Below are positions 37,595 through 46,354 of a stretch of DNA of 64,000 nucleotides, piece after piece (position 1 is the first letter of the stretch; the number at the start of each line of letters is the position of its first letter). The translations under genes and the position numbers were made by a program. The DNA comes from Desulfomonilaceae bacterium (GTDB lineage: Bacteria; Desulfobacterota; Desulfomonilia; Desulfomonilales; Desulfomonilaceae): contig JAVHLK010000001.1 in assembly GCA_031082285.1 (NCBI GenBank), forward strand, positions 62,001-126,000, written 5' to 3'. The notes below the pieces were generated by a model, which searched no databases, was not told the origin of the DNA, and worked only from the letters and a program-made list of their open reading frames with translations.

Positions 37595-37951
37595 TCAGAT
37601 GTCCAGGTGCGGCAGAACGAAGAATGCACCTAAGAAGCCCATCCCGAAGCAGAAAAGGGAGACCAGCAGAGCCATAACCAGAAAGGAGCTTTTGTAAAGA
37701 AACGCGTCCAATGCCGAACAGAGCCATACTCCGACGGCAATCAGCAACGAGGGGGTTTGTACGTCATAGTCGGCTTGCCGGCTCACGAACAGAGGAGCCA
37801 AATAGAGCACCACGTTGAAAAGGAAAAGGCACCCCGCAAAGACGCGTCCTCGAATCATCTGCCCAAGACCGGGGAGTACCAGGGACAAGACGGCCGAGAA
37901 TACACGTGAACGCCCTTTCTTCTCCGCATCTCTACTCTTCTTATCCTTCAT
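37595..37951 (-). CDS. Small integral membrane protein
   Basis: 118 residues. A very basic N-terminus (MKDKKSRDAEKKGRSR) precedes a segment with the pattern SAVLSLVLPGLGQMIRGR, the L-x-PGLGQ turn of many small membrane proteins, then three to four membrane helices. GGAGGAGCC directly precedes ATG 37951. Same strand as and 74 bp upstream of the DppD-like gene. Function unknown. Confidence 0.7.
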   Translation of the reverse strand: MKDKKSRDAEKKGRSRVFSAVLSLVLPGLGQMIRGRVFAGCLFLFNVVLYLAPLFVSRQADYDVQTPSLLIAVGVWLCSALDAFLYKSSFLVMALLVSLFCFGMGFLGAFFVLPHLDI

Positions 37952-38072
37952 GCGGCTCCTCCGCGCCATCGAGCAAAGTTCACGTCGGTATAGTCCAACC
38001 TCGGGGATAAGTCAAACGATCCCCATTCACTCCTGCATTCGGAGCACGGCCGGCCGCCGCGCGTTCAACCGA

Positions 38073-38855
38073 CTACCCATTGAAGCGAGGCTTACGTTTT
38101 TCCAGGAACGCCGCTATCCCTTCGCGGCCGTCCTTGTGCGAGGCACACGCACGCAGAGCCGCTCTTTCAACCTCCAGATGGTTCTCGAAGGAGTTACTGA
38201 ACGAATCGGTGAGGAGCTGTTTCGAGTAACCGAACGACTGCAGAGACTTCCGGGCAAGCTGTTCGGCCATGTTCATCGCTTCTTCGACGACCTTGTCATC
38301 CTCCGCTATCTTCGTGGCCAGGCCCCACTCCAACGCCTGATCCGAAGTGATCGGTCCGTCAAAAGCCGCAATCTCGAGGGCTTTGGCCAGTCCCACGAGT
38401 CTGACGAGCATGAAGGTACCGCCTCCGTCAATAGATAGGCCGTTCGATGTATACGCTTGCCGAAGCACCGCGGATGCCGCCATGATCCGGAAATCGCACG
38501 CGAGCGCCAGTGAGAATCCTCCTCCCGCGGCCAATCCGTTTATCGCCGCGATAACCGGCTTTTTCATGCGTCGGATTTCCAGGATCGCCTGGTGAAACCG
38601 TCCGGCAAGGTTGTGAAACGCGGCTGCCGTTCCCTCGGGCCAGGCGTTCACCCATCTGAGGTCGCCCCCCGCACAGAACACTTTCCCATGACCGGTTATG
38701 ACCACGCCACGGACCGTGTCATCCACTGCAAGATTCGTCATGTGATCCGCAAACGCGGAGATGACGTCCAGGTCAAAAGCGTTGTACGCCTTGGGCCGGT
38801 TGAACGTCAGGACCGCTACTTCCCCGCAAATGCCGGCCTTAACAGGTTCTTCCAT
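38073..38855 (-). CDS. Enoyl-CoA hydratase/isomerase family protein
   Basis: 260 residues, crotonase fold. The CoA- and oxyanion-hole loops VFCAGGDLRWV and NGLAAGGGFSLALACDF are present, and GLSIDGGGTFMLVRLVG covers the second catalytic stretch, where one acidic residue (the Asp) is retained. Family members hydrate enoyl-CoA or shift double bonds; the exact substrate cannot be told. AGAGGAAG precedes the ATG. It stands alone, with no other beta-oxidation gene nearby. Confidence 0.92.
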   Translation of the reverse strand: MEEPVKAGICGEVAVLTFNRPKAYNAFDLDVISAFADHMTNLAVDDTVRGVVITGHGKVFCAGGDLRWVNAWPEGTAAAFHNLAGRFHQAILEIRRMKKPVIAAINGLAAGGGFSLALACDFRIMAASAVLRQAYTSNGLSIDGGGTFMLVRLVGLAKALEIAAFDGPITSDQALEWGLATKIAEDDKVVEEAMNMAEQLARKSLQSFGYSKQLLTDSFSNSFENHLEVERAALRACASHKDGREGIAAFLEKRKPRFNG

Positions 38856-39035
38856 CGTGCTTCCTCTCTCTCTGATGAGTTAGGATCGACAGCCTATGGA
38901 TACCACGGTCATGTAATCTCAGGCAATGACCTCAATGCATGTCGATGAAACGGGATTTCAGGTACCGGGGCAGTCTCGTAGATCCCTTGCAGGGGGGCCG
39001 TGGGGAATTACCATGGGAGGCTCGACAACGATTCC

Positions 39036-40226
39036 TCAGCGATGCACCGGACTGTAGATTTGGACCGTATCCTTGACATTCTTGAACTGCATGCCCCCAC
39101 GTTCGAACAACATGACCGAATCCCTCACTCGCCGCGCGGTTTCGGGTCCCACGAGGATGTCTCCGTCGACCGCCGCCGCGGCGATACGAGAAGCCAGGTT
39201 CGTCACACGACCTGAGGCGGTGAAGGTCCGTCTGGTTCCCACTTCTCCCTTGAACAGGGTCATTCCGACGGATGCCGTCCCGGAGTTGATACCCATGTTC
39301 ACGCAAATAGGATAGAACATGCCCTGCAACTCCTTGTTGATCCGGTCGGTACGCTTACGGATTCCCATGGCCGCATGCACCGCATTCAGCGCGTTCTGTT
39401 TCTCGTCGCCCTGGAAAATGGCCATCAGGCCGTCCCCCGCAGTTTCGTTCACATCGCCGCCCTGGGAGTAGATAACGTCCAGAAAAGCCGAGAAGTACTT
39501 CTCGATGACGAAGTTAACCTTGTCCTGTGCAAAAGTCTCGCTGATCCGTGTATAATCCGCGACATCGAGGAAGAGGATCGATACGTCCAGTTCGGTTCGA
39601 TCCAGAAGTGGGGAATCGGGGTTCTTTTCCACGATCCGCTGAACGGTTTCGGGAACGAAAGTTCTGATGTGTCCGAGAATGCGTTCCAGGGTGAGCTTGT
39701 CTCGGCGCATCAGAGAATGTTTCTTGGCATTGATGATGGCGTTCGTGGTCAGCTCCGCGAGATCCTTGAGCAGGACGATGTCCCTCTGACCCAACGTCCT
39801 TCCTTCCTCAGCCACAATATTGAGAACCGCCAGGGGGTCCGACCCGTCATACACGGGAAGCGCAACCTCGCACACCGGCCGGTCGGAACAATTCTCGGTC
39901 ACGGGACCGGGTGCGTCCGCATAGAGGGTGCACTGAAATGTCATGGGACGGCCCAACGCGCGCTGGACGATTTCGTTGCCTCGTTTGCACAGGTGGCAAT
40001 TGACATTGCCTTTTTCGACCGCGCAATGAAGCGGCGAGGTGTAACTGGGGGCTTCGGGGTCGACCAGGATGAGGCACGCCTCCTTGGCATGGGGAACCAT
40101 GATCTTGGCTTCGTCCCTGATTGTTTCGAGGATCTCTACGATGTTGAGGGATGCCGAGATTTTCTTTGCCACGCGAAACAAATTCTCAAATCGGTCCTTA
40201 TATGTAGCTTCATACAAATCGTCCAT
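39036..40226 (-). CDS. GAF-class III nucleotide cyclase with unusual specificity residues
   Basis: 396 residues from ATG 40226. A GAF domain (about 15-175) contains seven cysteines (51, 68, 77, 80, 99, 113, 119, with a CHLC motif), suggesting a redox or metal site. The C-terminal cyclase domain (about 220-380) has metal aspartates in FLDVADYTRIS and AGDGLMAIF and the NLASR pair. Where ATP-specific enzymes have Lys and Asp, this one has Glu (VNETAGD) and Thr (RTFTASG), a combination nearer to guanylate cyclases. GAGGA precedes ATG 40226 at ideal distance. The frame continues upstream into a kinase remnant, described separately; translation from GTG 40409 would give a fused product. Confidence 0.88.
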   Translation of the reverse strand: MDDLYEATYKDRFENLFRVAKKISASLNIVEILETIRDEAKIMVPHAKEACLILVDPEAPSYTSPLHCAVEKGNVNCHLCKRGNEIVQRALGRPMTFQCTLYADAPGPVTENCSDRPVCEVALPVYDGSDPLAVLNIVAEEGRTLGQRDIVLLKDLAELTTNAIINAKKHSLMRRDKLTLERILGHIRTFVPETVQRIVEKNPDSPLLDRTELDVSILFLDVADYTRISETFAQDKVNFVIEKYFSAFLDVIYSQGGDVNETAGDGLMAIFQGDEKQNALNAVHAAMGIRKRTDRINKELQGMFYPICVNMGINSGTASVGMTLFKGEVGTRRTFTASGRVTNLASRIAAAAVDGDILVGPETARRVRDSVMLFERGGMQFKNVKDTVQIYSPVHR

Positions 40227-40442
40227 GTGTATCCTCGCATACGCACACGCCCACTTCGAGAAGGATTGATTGAACTCCCGCGACGCTGCAATAGAATCAT
40301 CGGCGGGACCGGAGCACGCGCCTATCGGGCATGCCAATCCGAAATCTACCTGTTTCACGCGACCGTTCTTGTGAATGAACACATTACCCGGTTTCACGTC
40401 CTGATGCACGATGCCGCGCCCTCTGCAAGAGATACGAGCCTT
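40227..40442 (-). pseudogene. Remnant of a Ser/Thr protein kinase domain
   Basis: In frame with the cyclase, this stretch encodes RGIVHQDVKPGNVFIHKNGR and VDFGLA: the catalytic loop HxDxKxxN and the DFG motif of eukaryotic-type kinases at the correct spacing. Upstream the frame is closed by TGA (40443-40445) and soon after by TAG, and no P-loop or N-lobe is visible. The activation-segment APE motif and the C-lobe are missing too. It is therefore a fragment, not an active kinase. Confidence 0.7.
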
Positions 40443-40587
40443 TCAGGGCTCCTATTGTTCAGTGTAGCGAGAGGCACGGGCAACACCTTGATCTAAGTCA
40501 AGGATGTGGAAATTCTTGTCGGTAAGATTGGTACGGCGGTTTGGCCGGCCTTTGAGGTAAACGTTCAAACGCGGAGACGGAACCGGC

Positions 40588-41358
40588 TCATTCCGTGCCC
40601 AGATAGGCTTTCTTTACTTCGTCGCTCTCCATGACATCGGCGGGATTGCCTTCTCCGATGACGCAACCGAAGTTCAGCACCACGACGCGATGCGCGATGC
40701 GGAAGAGCTCACGCAAGCGATGCTCGATCATGATGATGGTCTTGCCCTCCACCATGAGTTTCTCGATTATGGGCAGGATGCCGGCCAACTCGGCAATGCT
40801 CAAACCGGAGAAGAGTTCGTCGAGGATGATCAGATCGGCCCGAAGCGCAAGACACTTGGCCAACTCCAGACGCTTCAGATACCCGTGCGGCAAACTGCCC
40901 GCGGCCTTGAACGTCACGGACGAATCGCGCTCGAATCCCACCTCTTCGAGAAGGTCTTTCGCAACCGAGTCACGATCGCCGTATCGACCGCCGGACAGTT
41001 TCTTTACCCGGGGGGAATAGAGTGGGATGATGAGGTTCTTGAACGCCGGCAGTTCACCGAACGGGCGCACCATCTGGAAGGTTCGAGCAATCCCCAGCCC
41101 TGCGATGCGATAGGGAGCCCAGCCGGTGATATTGCGCCCCCGGTACAGAACGGCCCCGGAATCAGGTTTGACGAACCCGGTAATGAGATTGACCAATGTG
41201 GTCTTTCCAGACCCGTTGGGGCCGATGATCCCCAGGAGTTCGCCTTGTTTCAATTTGAAGTCCACATTGACGACCGCGTGAACTCCGCCGAAGCTCTTGT
41301 CGAGTTTTTCAACGCTGAGAAGCGGCGCCTCCGACTCGGTGTGGACAGGTTCACTCAC
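40588..41358 (-). CDS. livG: Branched-chain amino acid ABC transporter ATP-binding protein LivG
   Basis: 256 residues; energises uptake by the LivHM permease. Walker A GPNGSGKTTLVNLITGF, the LivG-type loop GIARTFQMVRPFGELPAFKNL, an atypical signature GSLPHGYLKRLELAKCLAL, Walker B LIILDELFSGLS and the switch His. The C-terminal tail (VIGEGNPADVMESDEVKKAYLG) is characteristic of LivG. Start GTG 41358 has GAGGAGGAG upstream. It is the last liv gene in this unit; the second ATPase LivF does not follow. Confidence 0.94.
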   Translation of the reverse strand: MSEPVHTESEAPLLSVEKLDKSFGGVHAVVNVDFKLKQGELLGIIGPNGSGKTTLVNLITGFVKPDSGAVLYRGRNITGWAPYRIAGLGIARTFQMVRPFGELPAFKNLIIPLYSPRVKKLSGGRYGDRDSVAKDLLEEVGFERDSSVTFKAAGSLPHGYLKRLELAKCLALRADLIILDELFSGLSIAELAGILPIIEKLMVEGKTIIMIEHRLRELFRIAHRVVVLNFGCVIGEGNPADVMESDEVKKAYLGTE

Positions 41359-41423
41359 GGCTGCTCCTCCTCGATTTCCGGTAATCCGATTCGTGATTCG
41401 GGCGCGAACGTGTCAAAACGATT

Positions 41424-42428
41424 TTAGTCCACCTTCACCCACCGCTCAATCTGGTGGTACTTTCTCTGGACGTAATGGAAGATTCCTTCGGGCAGGGCAA
41501 CGATGAACACCACCAGCGACAAGGCATAGATCACGGTGCGTAATCCCCCGACCCCTCGCAGTGCCTCGGACAACGGGACCAGAATGAACGCGCCCATGAG
41601 CGATCCCGCGAACGTTCCCATTCCGCCCACCACGGCTGACGCAAGGGGGAGTATGGAATAATCCAGGGCGAACGCCGGCATTCCCACGAACATGTAGACA
41701 TGGGTCATGTAAGCCCCGCAAAACGCGCCGGTACATCCGGCTATGAACAGAGCCTTTGCCTTCATGGCGTAGATGTTGATGCCGCCGCTCATGACGGACC
41801 GGTCGTTATCCCGAATCGCTTTGAGAACGAGCCCGAAATCGGTTGACATGAGCCTGCGAAAGCCGAACAGGGCGACGAGCACAACGATGCCGATGACGTA
41901 GAGTTCGACCCAGTCATTGGGGAAAGACTTGAGTCCGGTCAGGCCCTCGGTGCCCCCCAGTATGCGGGTTGCCTCGACGATTCTCTCGAACATCAGGGGC
42001 AGCACGAGCGTTACCATCGCGAAGTAGATGCCGCGCAGTCTGAGGACCGGGAGAAGCAGCACCGTGCACAGTGCGCCGCCGAGCACCGTACCGAGGGGTA
42101 TGGTGATCCATATGGGCAGTCCCAGGTAATGATCGAGCGATCCCGAGCAGTAGGCCCCGACTCCGAAAAACAGCGCCTGTCCCAGAGAAACCATGCCGAC
42201 GGAGGAGAGGAAATCCCAGCTCATGGCCAGCAGCGCGAAAATCGACGTCGCGATGAGTACCTTTTGCCAGTACGACGGAAGCACCAGGGGCAGTACCAGG
42301 AGACCGATTACGGGAAGCAGCGGAGGTATCGCCACGTACAGCATTTCACGGTAGGAGGTCAATGCGAAGATGTCATCCGACCTCGCCTTGATCCCTCTGT
42401 CGATTCTCTCTTTTCTTCTCTTTTTCAC
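41424..42428 (-). CDS. livM: Branched-chain amino acid ABC transporter permease LivM
   Basis: 334-residue inner-membrane permease with eight to ten hydrophobic segments after a charged N-terminus (KKRRKERIDRG). Family hallmarks: DFLSSVGMVSLGQALFFGVG, the central LRLRGIYFAMVTL, KAIRDNDRSVMSGGIN (the EAA-like cytoplasmic loop) and ASAVVGGMGTFAGSLMGAF. The start is GTG 42428. The 435 bp between livH and livM contains a MITE-like element instead of the usual short gap. Confidence 0.94.
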   Translation of the reverse strand: MKKRRKERIDRGIKARSDDIFALTSYREMLYVAIPPLLPVIGLLVLPLVLPSYWQKVLIATSIFALLAMSWDFLSSVGMVSLGQALFFGVGAYCSGSLDHYLGLPIWITIPLGTVLGGALCTVLLLPVLRLRGIYFAMVTLVLPLMFERIVEATRILGGTEGLTGLKSFPNDWVELYVIGIVVLVALFGFRRLMSTDFGLVLKAIRDNDRSVMSGGINIYAMKAKALFIAGCTGAFCGAYMTHVYMFVGMPAFALDYSILPLASAVVGGMGTFAGSLMGAFILVPLSEALRGVGGLRTVIYALSLVVFIVALPEGIFHYVQRKYHQIERWVKVD

Positions 42429-42863
42429 GTGCTCACCGGTGAATCGATCGACCGAACGCGTAACGGTCCAATGGATCGAGAATCATGAAATGCGGCTAAG
42501 GGCGTGTTTCCTCAATACGGTCGCGTTTACCAGCACCGTCTCCCCGGCCTTCGCCGGGGAGACGACGGGCAGAGACGCCCGTCCCACGATGTAGGGGCGG
42601 ACCCCCGTGTCCGCCCTGGGCAGGCCCCTGTGCCTGCCCCTACAGTAGCGCGGGCCTCCGTGCCCGGAAAGCCCTGGTTCCAGTTCTCAGACTCGGTAAC
42701 GGGAGCAGAATATGTCACCGTATTTGCGCCATAAAACACGAAGGGTCCGTCCGCGAATGACCGTTTCAGCGAAGTGGCTCTTCGCTCTCCCGTGGCGTCC
42801 CGCGGAACGCGGGATCCCACCATGATCTGTCACCGCCGACACGGGGTTATTTCCGGACAGTCC
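42429..42863. other. Interrupted livH-livM junction
   Basis: 435-bp spacer inside an operon that normally has near-contiguous genes. Most of it is the MITE-like element at 42494-42744. Confidence 0.7.
42494..42744. mobile_element. MITE-like element R1 between livH and livM
   Basis: About 251 bp. The left end (CTAAGGGCGTGTTTCCTCAA then TACGGTCGCG) and the right end, read on the other strand (CCTTCGTG, later CGCAAATACGGTGACAT), correspond to the ends of the copies at 47575 and 51711. The inside holds GC-rich hairpins: CGTCTCCCCGG/CCGGGGAGACG and a GTAGGGGCGG...CTGCCCCTAC palindrome. No coding sequence. Confidence 0.6.
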
Positions 42864-43736
42864 CTAAATCCGTTCCTCCAGTTCCTTCTGCTTGCCGAAC
42901 AGCCCGGAGGGCTTCAGCACCAGAATTACCAGAATGGCCACAAGAGAAACGATCATCTTCCAGTGGGGGCCGGAAACGGTATCGGTGATCATCTGCGCAT
43001 ACCCGATGAGAAAGGCCGCGACCACCACCCCCGGCGTACTGCCCAATCCGCCTACAATACATACGGCCATGGCGTTGATCAGCACGTCATATCCTTCGTT
43101 GACCGAAATCGTCCCCCTCGGGAGAACAAGTATTGCGGCCACCGCGGCCAATCCCGACCCGAACGCCATGCTGATTCCCGCGATCTTGTCGGAATGGATC
43201 CCCAGGGAGAGCGCGGTCCTCTCGTCCTGTGCGATGCCGCGAAACGCGAGACCAAGACGAGTGTAATGGGTGAACAGGTACAGCGCGACGGCCAGAATGA
43301 CGCCGACAACCACAATCCAGACGCGTTGGTGGTCCACGTACGTGTTTCCGATCATGATGCTGCCGTCGGTGAACGGCGGAAGGGTGTACTCGAACCCGGT
43401 GAAGCCCAAGTACCGAAACGTCTCGAGGATGGCCAACCCTACTCCGAAGGTTGCAATGACCTCTGAGATGACCAGCCCTCGCACTCTGAGGAGGACGATG
43501 CGGTACAGGGCGGCCCCTAGAGCCGCGGTCAGCACCACTGAAATTACCGCGGCAGGCCAGAAGGGAATCGAGAGTTTATTGATGAGTATCCAGACCGTGT
43601 AGCCTGCCAGGATATACATTGCGCCGTACGCGAAGTTGGAAACCCCGCTGATGCCGAAAGTCAAACTGAATCCAAGAGCGACCAAAGCGAGAATGGTGCT
43701 GTTGATGAACCCATATATGAGCGTGACTTCGAGCAT
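42864..43736 (-). CDS. livH: Branched-chain amino acid ABC transporter permease LivH
   Basis: 290-residue inner-membrane permease from ATG 43736 (MLEVTLIYGFINSTILALVA), preceded by GAGGAGG. Signatures: LALVALGFSLTFGISGVSNFAYG at the N-terminus, FRGIAQDERTALSLGI (cytoplasmic loop contacting the ATPases) and VCIVGGLGSTPGVVVAAFLIGY. The open frame upstream to 43850 lacks family features. It follows livK by about 180 bp. Confidence 0.94.
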   Translation of the reverse strand: MLEVTLIYGFINSTILALVALGFSLTFGISGVSNFAYGAMYILAGYTVWILINKLSIPFWPAAVISVVLTAALGAALYRIVLLRVRGLVISEVIATFGVGLAILETFRYLGFTGFEYTLPPFTDGSIMIGNTYVDHQRVWIVVVGVILAVALYLFTHYTRLGLAFRGIAQDERTALSLGIHSDKIAGISMAFGSGLAAVAAILVLPRGTISVNEGYDVLINAMAVCIVGGLGSTPGVVVAAFLIGYAQMITDTVSGPHWKMIVSLVAILVILVLKPSGLFGKQKELEERI

Positions 43737-43915
43737 TGGGCCTCCTCGCGCATTCACCGTGTACGGCGGACGGAACCGCAGCGTCCTTTGTGCCCTACCG
43801 CGTCTCAACGGGTCGGCCGGGCCGTCGCGGACGGAGCAGGTTCGCGGCAATGGCCGGCGCCACGTGACGGGACATGCAGCGGTCCCGTCACGGCGCGGTA
43901 AGTGCTGTTTTCAGA

Positions 43916-45190
43916 CTACTTGACGGCCTTGACCCAATCGGGAAGAACGATCTCGCCCTCGGCGATGGCCTCCGGAAAAACAATAACCCGCTTGCCGTCC
44001 TCTTTCCACTGAAACACGCACCCGGTGGCGGTTTGCGCGGGGTCGTTTCCGTAGATGACCTGATTGCCGTCATCGAACTTGATCCTACCGATTACCCCTA
44101 CGCGGTCCGTCTTCTTGATTTCCTCGACGACCTTGTCGGGATCGAGGGTGCCGGCACGCTCGATGGCTTCGGCCAGAATGTAGACCGCGTCGTAGGAGGG
44201 CGCGGGTCCGTGCCCGGCTTCGAGTGGAGTGTTGTACTTCTTCAGGTAATCGTCGTAGAATTTCTTGGCGGGCTCGTATTTCTCCGTGGGGATCGCGCTT
44301 CCGATCTCGAAACACGCGTTCATCAGTCCGGAGATCTTGCCGTCAAACGTTTTCCACGCGCCTTGTCCGGCCATGGGGGAAATGAAGCCCATCATCAGGG
44401 CGGGAATCTTCATACTTTGCCACTGTTTGAGGAGAATCCCGCTCTGCGGCATATCGAACACGGGCATGATGACCTGCGCGCCCTTGGTCTTGGCTTTCAC
44501 CAACCCTGCGGAAAAGTCCGACGCTCCCGTGGGATAGGCTTCACTCCCGAGACTTTCCCATCCCATCTTGGAAGAGGCTACCTTTGCCGTGAATTCGCCG
44601 GTCATTCTGGCCCAAAGGACGTCCTGATGCATGACGAAGAGTTTGTCGAACCCGAATTCCTTGTTCAGGAACCCGAGTGTCTGTGCAAGGTATCCCACAA
44701 GATACTTGGCGTTGAGGCACACCCGGAAACAGTACTTGTACTTTTCCGGGTCCTCCTTCACCTTCTCCTCGGATTTGGGAGACATGGCGATGGTTCCCAA
44801 CATGGGAACTTTGTATTTCGCTATGATGTCCATTCCGGCCAGGAGCGCTTCCGAACGGAACGGCCCCACCAGTATGGCCTTCACCTTTTTTTCGGTGATG
44901 ATTTTTTCCAGACCCAGCAGAGCTTCCTGAACCGGTACGCCGGGGGAAGAGTCCCGCAAATCGATGGTTTCGAGTTTGATGGGGCGCTTTGAGTCGCCGA
45001 CTTTCACGCCGCCCTTGGCGTTAATCTCATCAACCGCCATCTGGACGGTCTTGAGCGATTCTCTTCCTTCGAGGGCCGTCAGTGAAGTGGGAACCCCCAC
45101 AAGTATGGGTTCCTGCGCCTGGGCGGGACCAACCGCACACAGCATTGACAACAGGACACAGATTGCAGACGCAACGATCAACCTTTTCAT
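43916..45190 (-). CDS. livK: Branched-chain amino acid ABC transporter substrate-binding protein
   Basis: Periplasmic ligand-binding protein of 424 residues with a signal peptide (MKRLIVASAICVLLSMLCAV, cleavage after AQA). It has the Leu/Ile/Val-binding fold: ILVGVPTSLTALEGRESLKT, AVDEINAKGGVKV, ILVGPFRSEALLAGMDI and the PSYDAVYILAEAIERAG helix. AGGAGGG precedes the ATG. First gene of livKHMG. The ligand may be amino acids, amides or another small polar compound; sequence alone does not decide. Confidence 0.92.
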   Translation of the reverse strand: MKRLIVASAICVLLSMLCAVGPAQAQEPILVGVPTSLTALEGRESLKTVQMAVDEINAKGGVKVGDSKRPIKLETIDLRDSSPGVPVQEALLGLEKIITEKKVKAILVGPFRSEALLAGMDIIAKYKVPMLGTIAMSPKSEEKVKEDPEKYKYCFRVCLNAKYLVGYLAQTLGFLNKEFGFDKLFVMHQDVLWARMTGEFTAKVASSKMGWESLGSEAYPTGASDFSAGLVKAKTKGAQVIMPVFDMPQSGILLKQWQSMKIPALMMGFISPMAGQGAWKTFDGKISGLMNACFEIGSAIPTEKYEPAKKFYDDYLKKYNTPLEAGHGPAPSYDAVYILAEAIERAGTLDPDKVVEEIKKTDRVGVIGRIKFDDGNQVIYGNDPAQTATGCVFQWKEDGKRVIVFPEAIAEGEIVLPDWVKAVK

Positions 45191-45292
45191 ATTCTTCCCT
45201 CCTTAGATTGAGGCACTGTAGTGAAAATCGTGCCAAGAGTCGGTAAAGATTGCCTCTTTCTCAAGCGTGAGACGGGTGCACCGGCATCCCCG

Positions 45293-46138
45293 TCATACGG
45301 TGAGCGTCGTGCCTTCCCTCGCTGCTTGCACCTCCATGTGAGCGCCCAATTCTTCCACCATCATCTTGCAGCGGGCCTCCATGTCCGTGACGGCCTGGTC
45401 GGTCCTCCACGGGTCGTGATGAAAGAGCACGAGCTTGCCCACTTCCGCCTCCACCGCCAGACGGGCCACCGATGAGACGTCCGAATGCCCCCATCCTCTG
45501 CGCGTATCCATTTCTTCCGGCAAATACTGGCAATCGTGAACAAGTACGTCGGCACCGCGGCAGAAACGGACAAAGTCGGGAAAGCAGCAGCCCCTCCATC
45601 CGTCATCCATCAGTTCGTTGTCGGTGAGAAAGACAAAGGTCCCCGAGTCCTGGGAAAACCGGAAGCCCAATCCGCCCTGCGGATGCTGCAACGGGTGCGA
45701 TGTAATGGTAATCCCGTCCAAACGGAGTTCTCCGCCGGTCAGGCGTTGCCTCGGTTCAACCCTCGCGTTGATTGCGTCGAATCCGATGGGCCATGTGCCG
45801 TCCACGTGCTTGCCGATGAACACTGCTTTGAGTCCGTCAAAGCCTTTTGACCACCCATCCAGGGTAATGCGACAATCGGGATGAAACAGCGGACCGAAAA
45901 ACGGCATCCCCATGAGATGATCCCAGTGCACGTGCGTCATCAGCAGGTGGAGGTCCAGAGGGGCATCGCGTTTCAGCAAAGCGTCGCCCAATTTTCTGAT
46001 TCCGGTGCCGGCGTCGATAACGACGGTCCGGCCCGAAGGCAGTGTTATTTCAAGACAAGTGGTATTTCCACCGTAGATTACCGTTTCTTGGCCGGGTGAA
46101 GCAATTGATCCTCTTGTCCCCCAAAAGGTAATTTTCAT
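45293..46138 (-). CDS. Metallo-beta-lactamase-fold hydrolase
   Basis: 281 residues from ATG 46138 (MKITFWGTRGSIASPG). Metal motif MTHVHWDHLMGMPFF (HxHxDH with one change: T-H-V-H-W-D-H fits), a TSHPLQHPQGGLGFRF strand with the next His, FLTDNE with the bridging Asp, HDCQY and a final LFHHDP. The N-terminal GTRGS plus an ordered GGNTTC resemble cyclic-nucleotide phosphodiesterase/RNase Z-like members of the fold. Given two nucleotide cyclases nearby, cyclic nucleotide hydrolysis is worth considering, but this is inference. Divergent from bioF. Confidence 0.87.
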   Translation of the reverse strand: MKITFWGTRGSIASPGQETVIYGGNTTCLEITLPSGRTVVIDAGTGIRKLGDALLKRDAPLDLHLLMTHVHWDHLMGMPFFGPLFHPDCRITLDGWSKGFDGLKAVFIGKHVDGTWPIGFDAINARVEPRQRLTGGELRLDGITITSHPLQHPQGGLGFRFSQDSGTFVFLTDNELMDDGWRGCCFPDFVRFCRGADVLVHDCQYLPEEMDTRRGWGHSDVSSVARLAVEAEVGKLVLFHHDPWRTDQAVTDMEARCKMMVEELGAHMEVQAAREGTTLTV

Positions 46139-46354
46139 GGTATTCTCTAGTCCCGTAATCAGTACAGCGCTGTGCTGTACCAGCATATCAGGGAGACACC
46201 GTTGCGTCATCAAAAAAACCGTTTCTCAGACCCCATGCTCTCACGGTTTTGCACCGGCGTCAACCGCGGAGAAGGCCGTGAGCAAGGCCCCGACCCTGTT
46301 GCCGCAGAGATCCGGACGGATCGTGTGGACGGGAAACGCGTCGGAGTGATCGGG

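Noticed and set aside
42540-42660. CRISPR-like GC-rich repeats between livH and livM
   Set aside because: They are palindromes inside a MITE-like element, not regularly spaced direct repeats with unique spacers.
43874-44992. 372-residue plus-strand open frame
   Set aside because: Antisense of livK, which has a signal peptide and family motifs.
45190-45292. TGGCACG upstream of livK as a sigma-54 promoter
   Set aside because: The -24 element is perfect, but at the required distance the -12 reads TCAC instead of TTGC.
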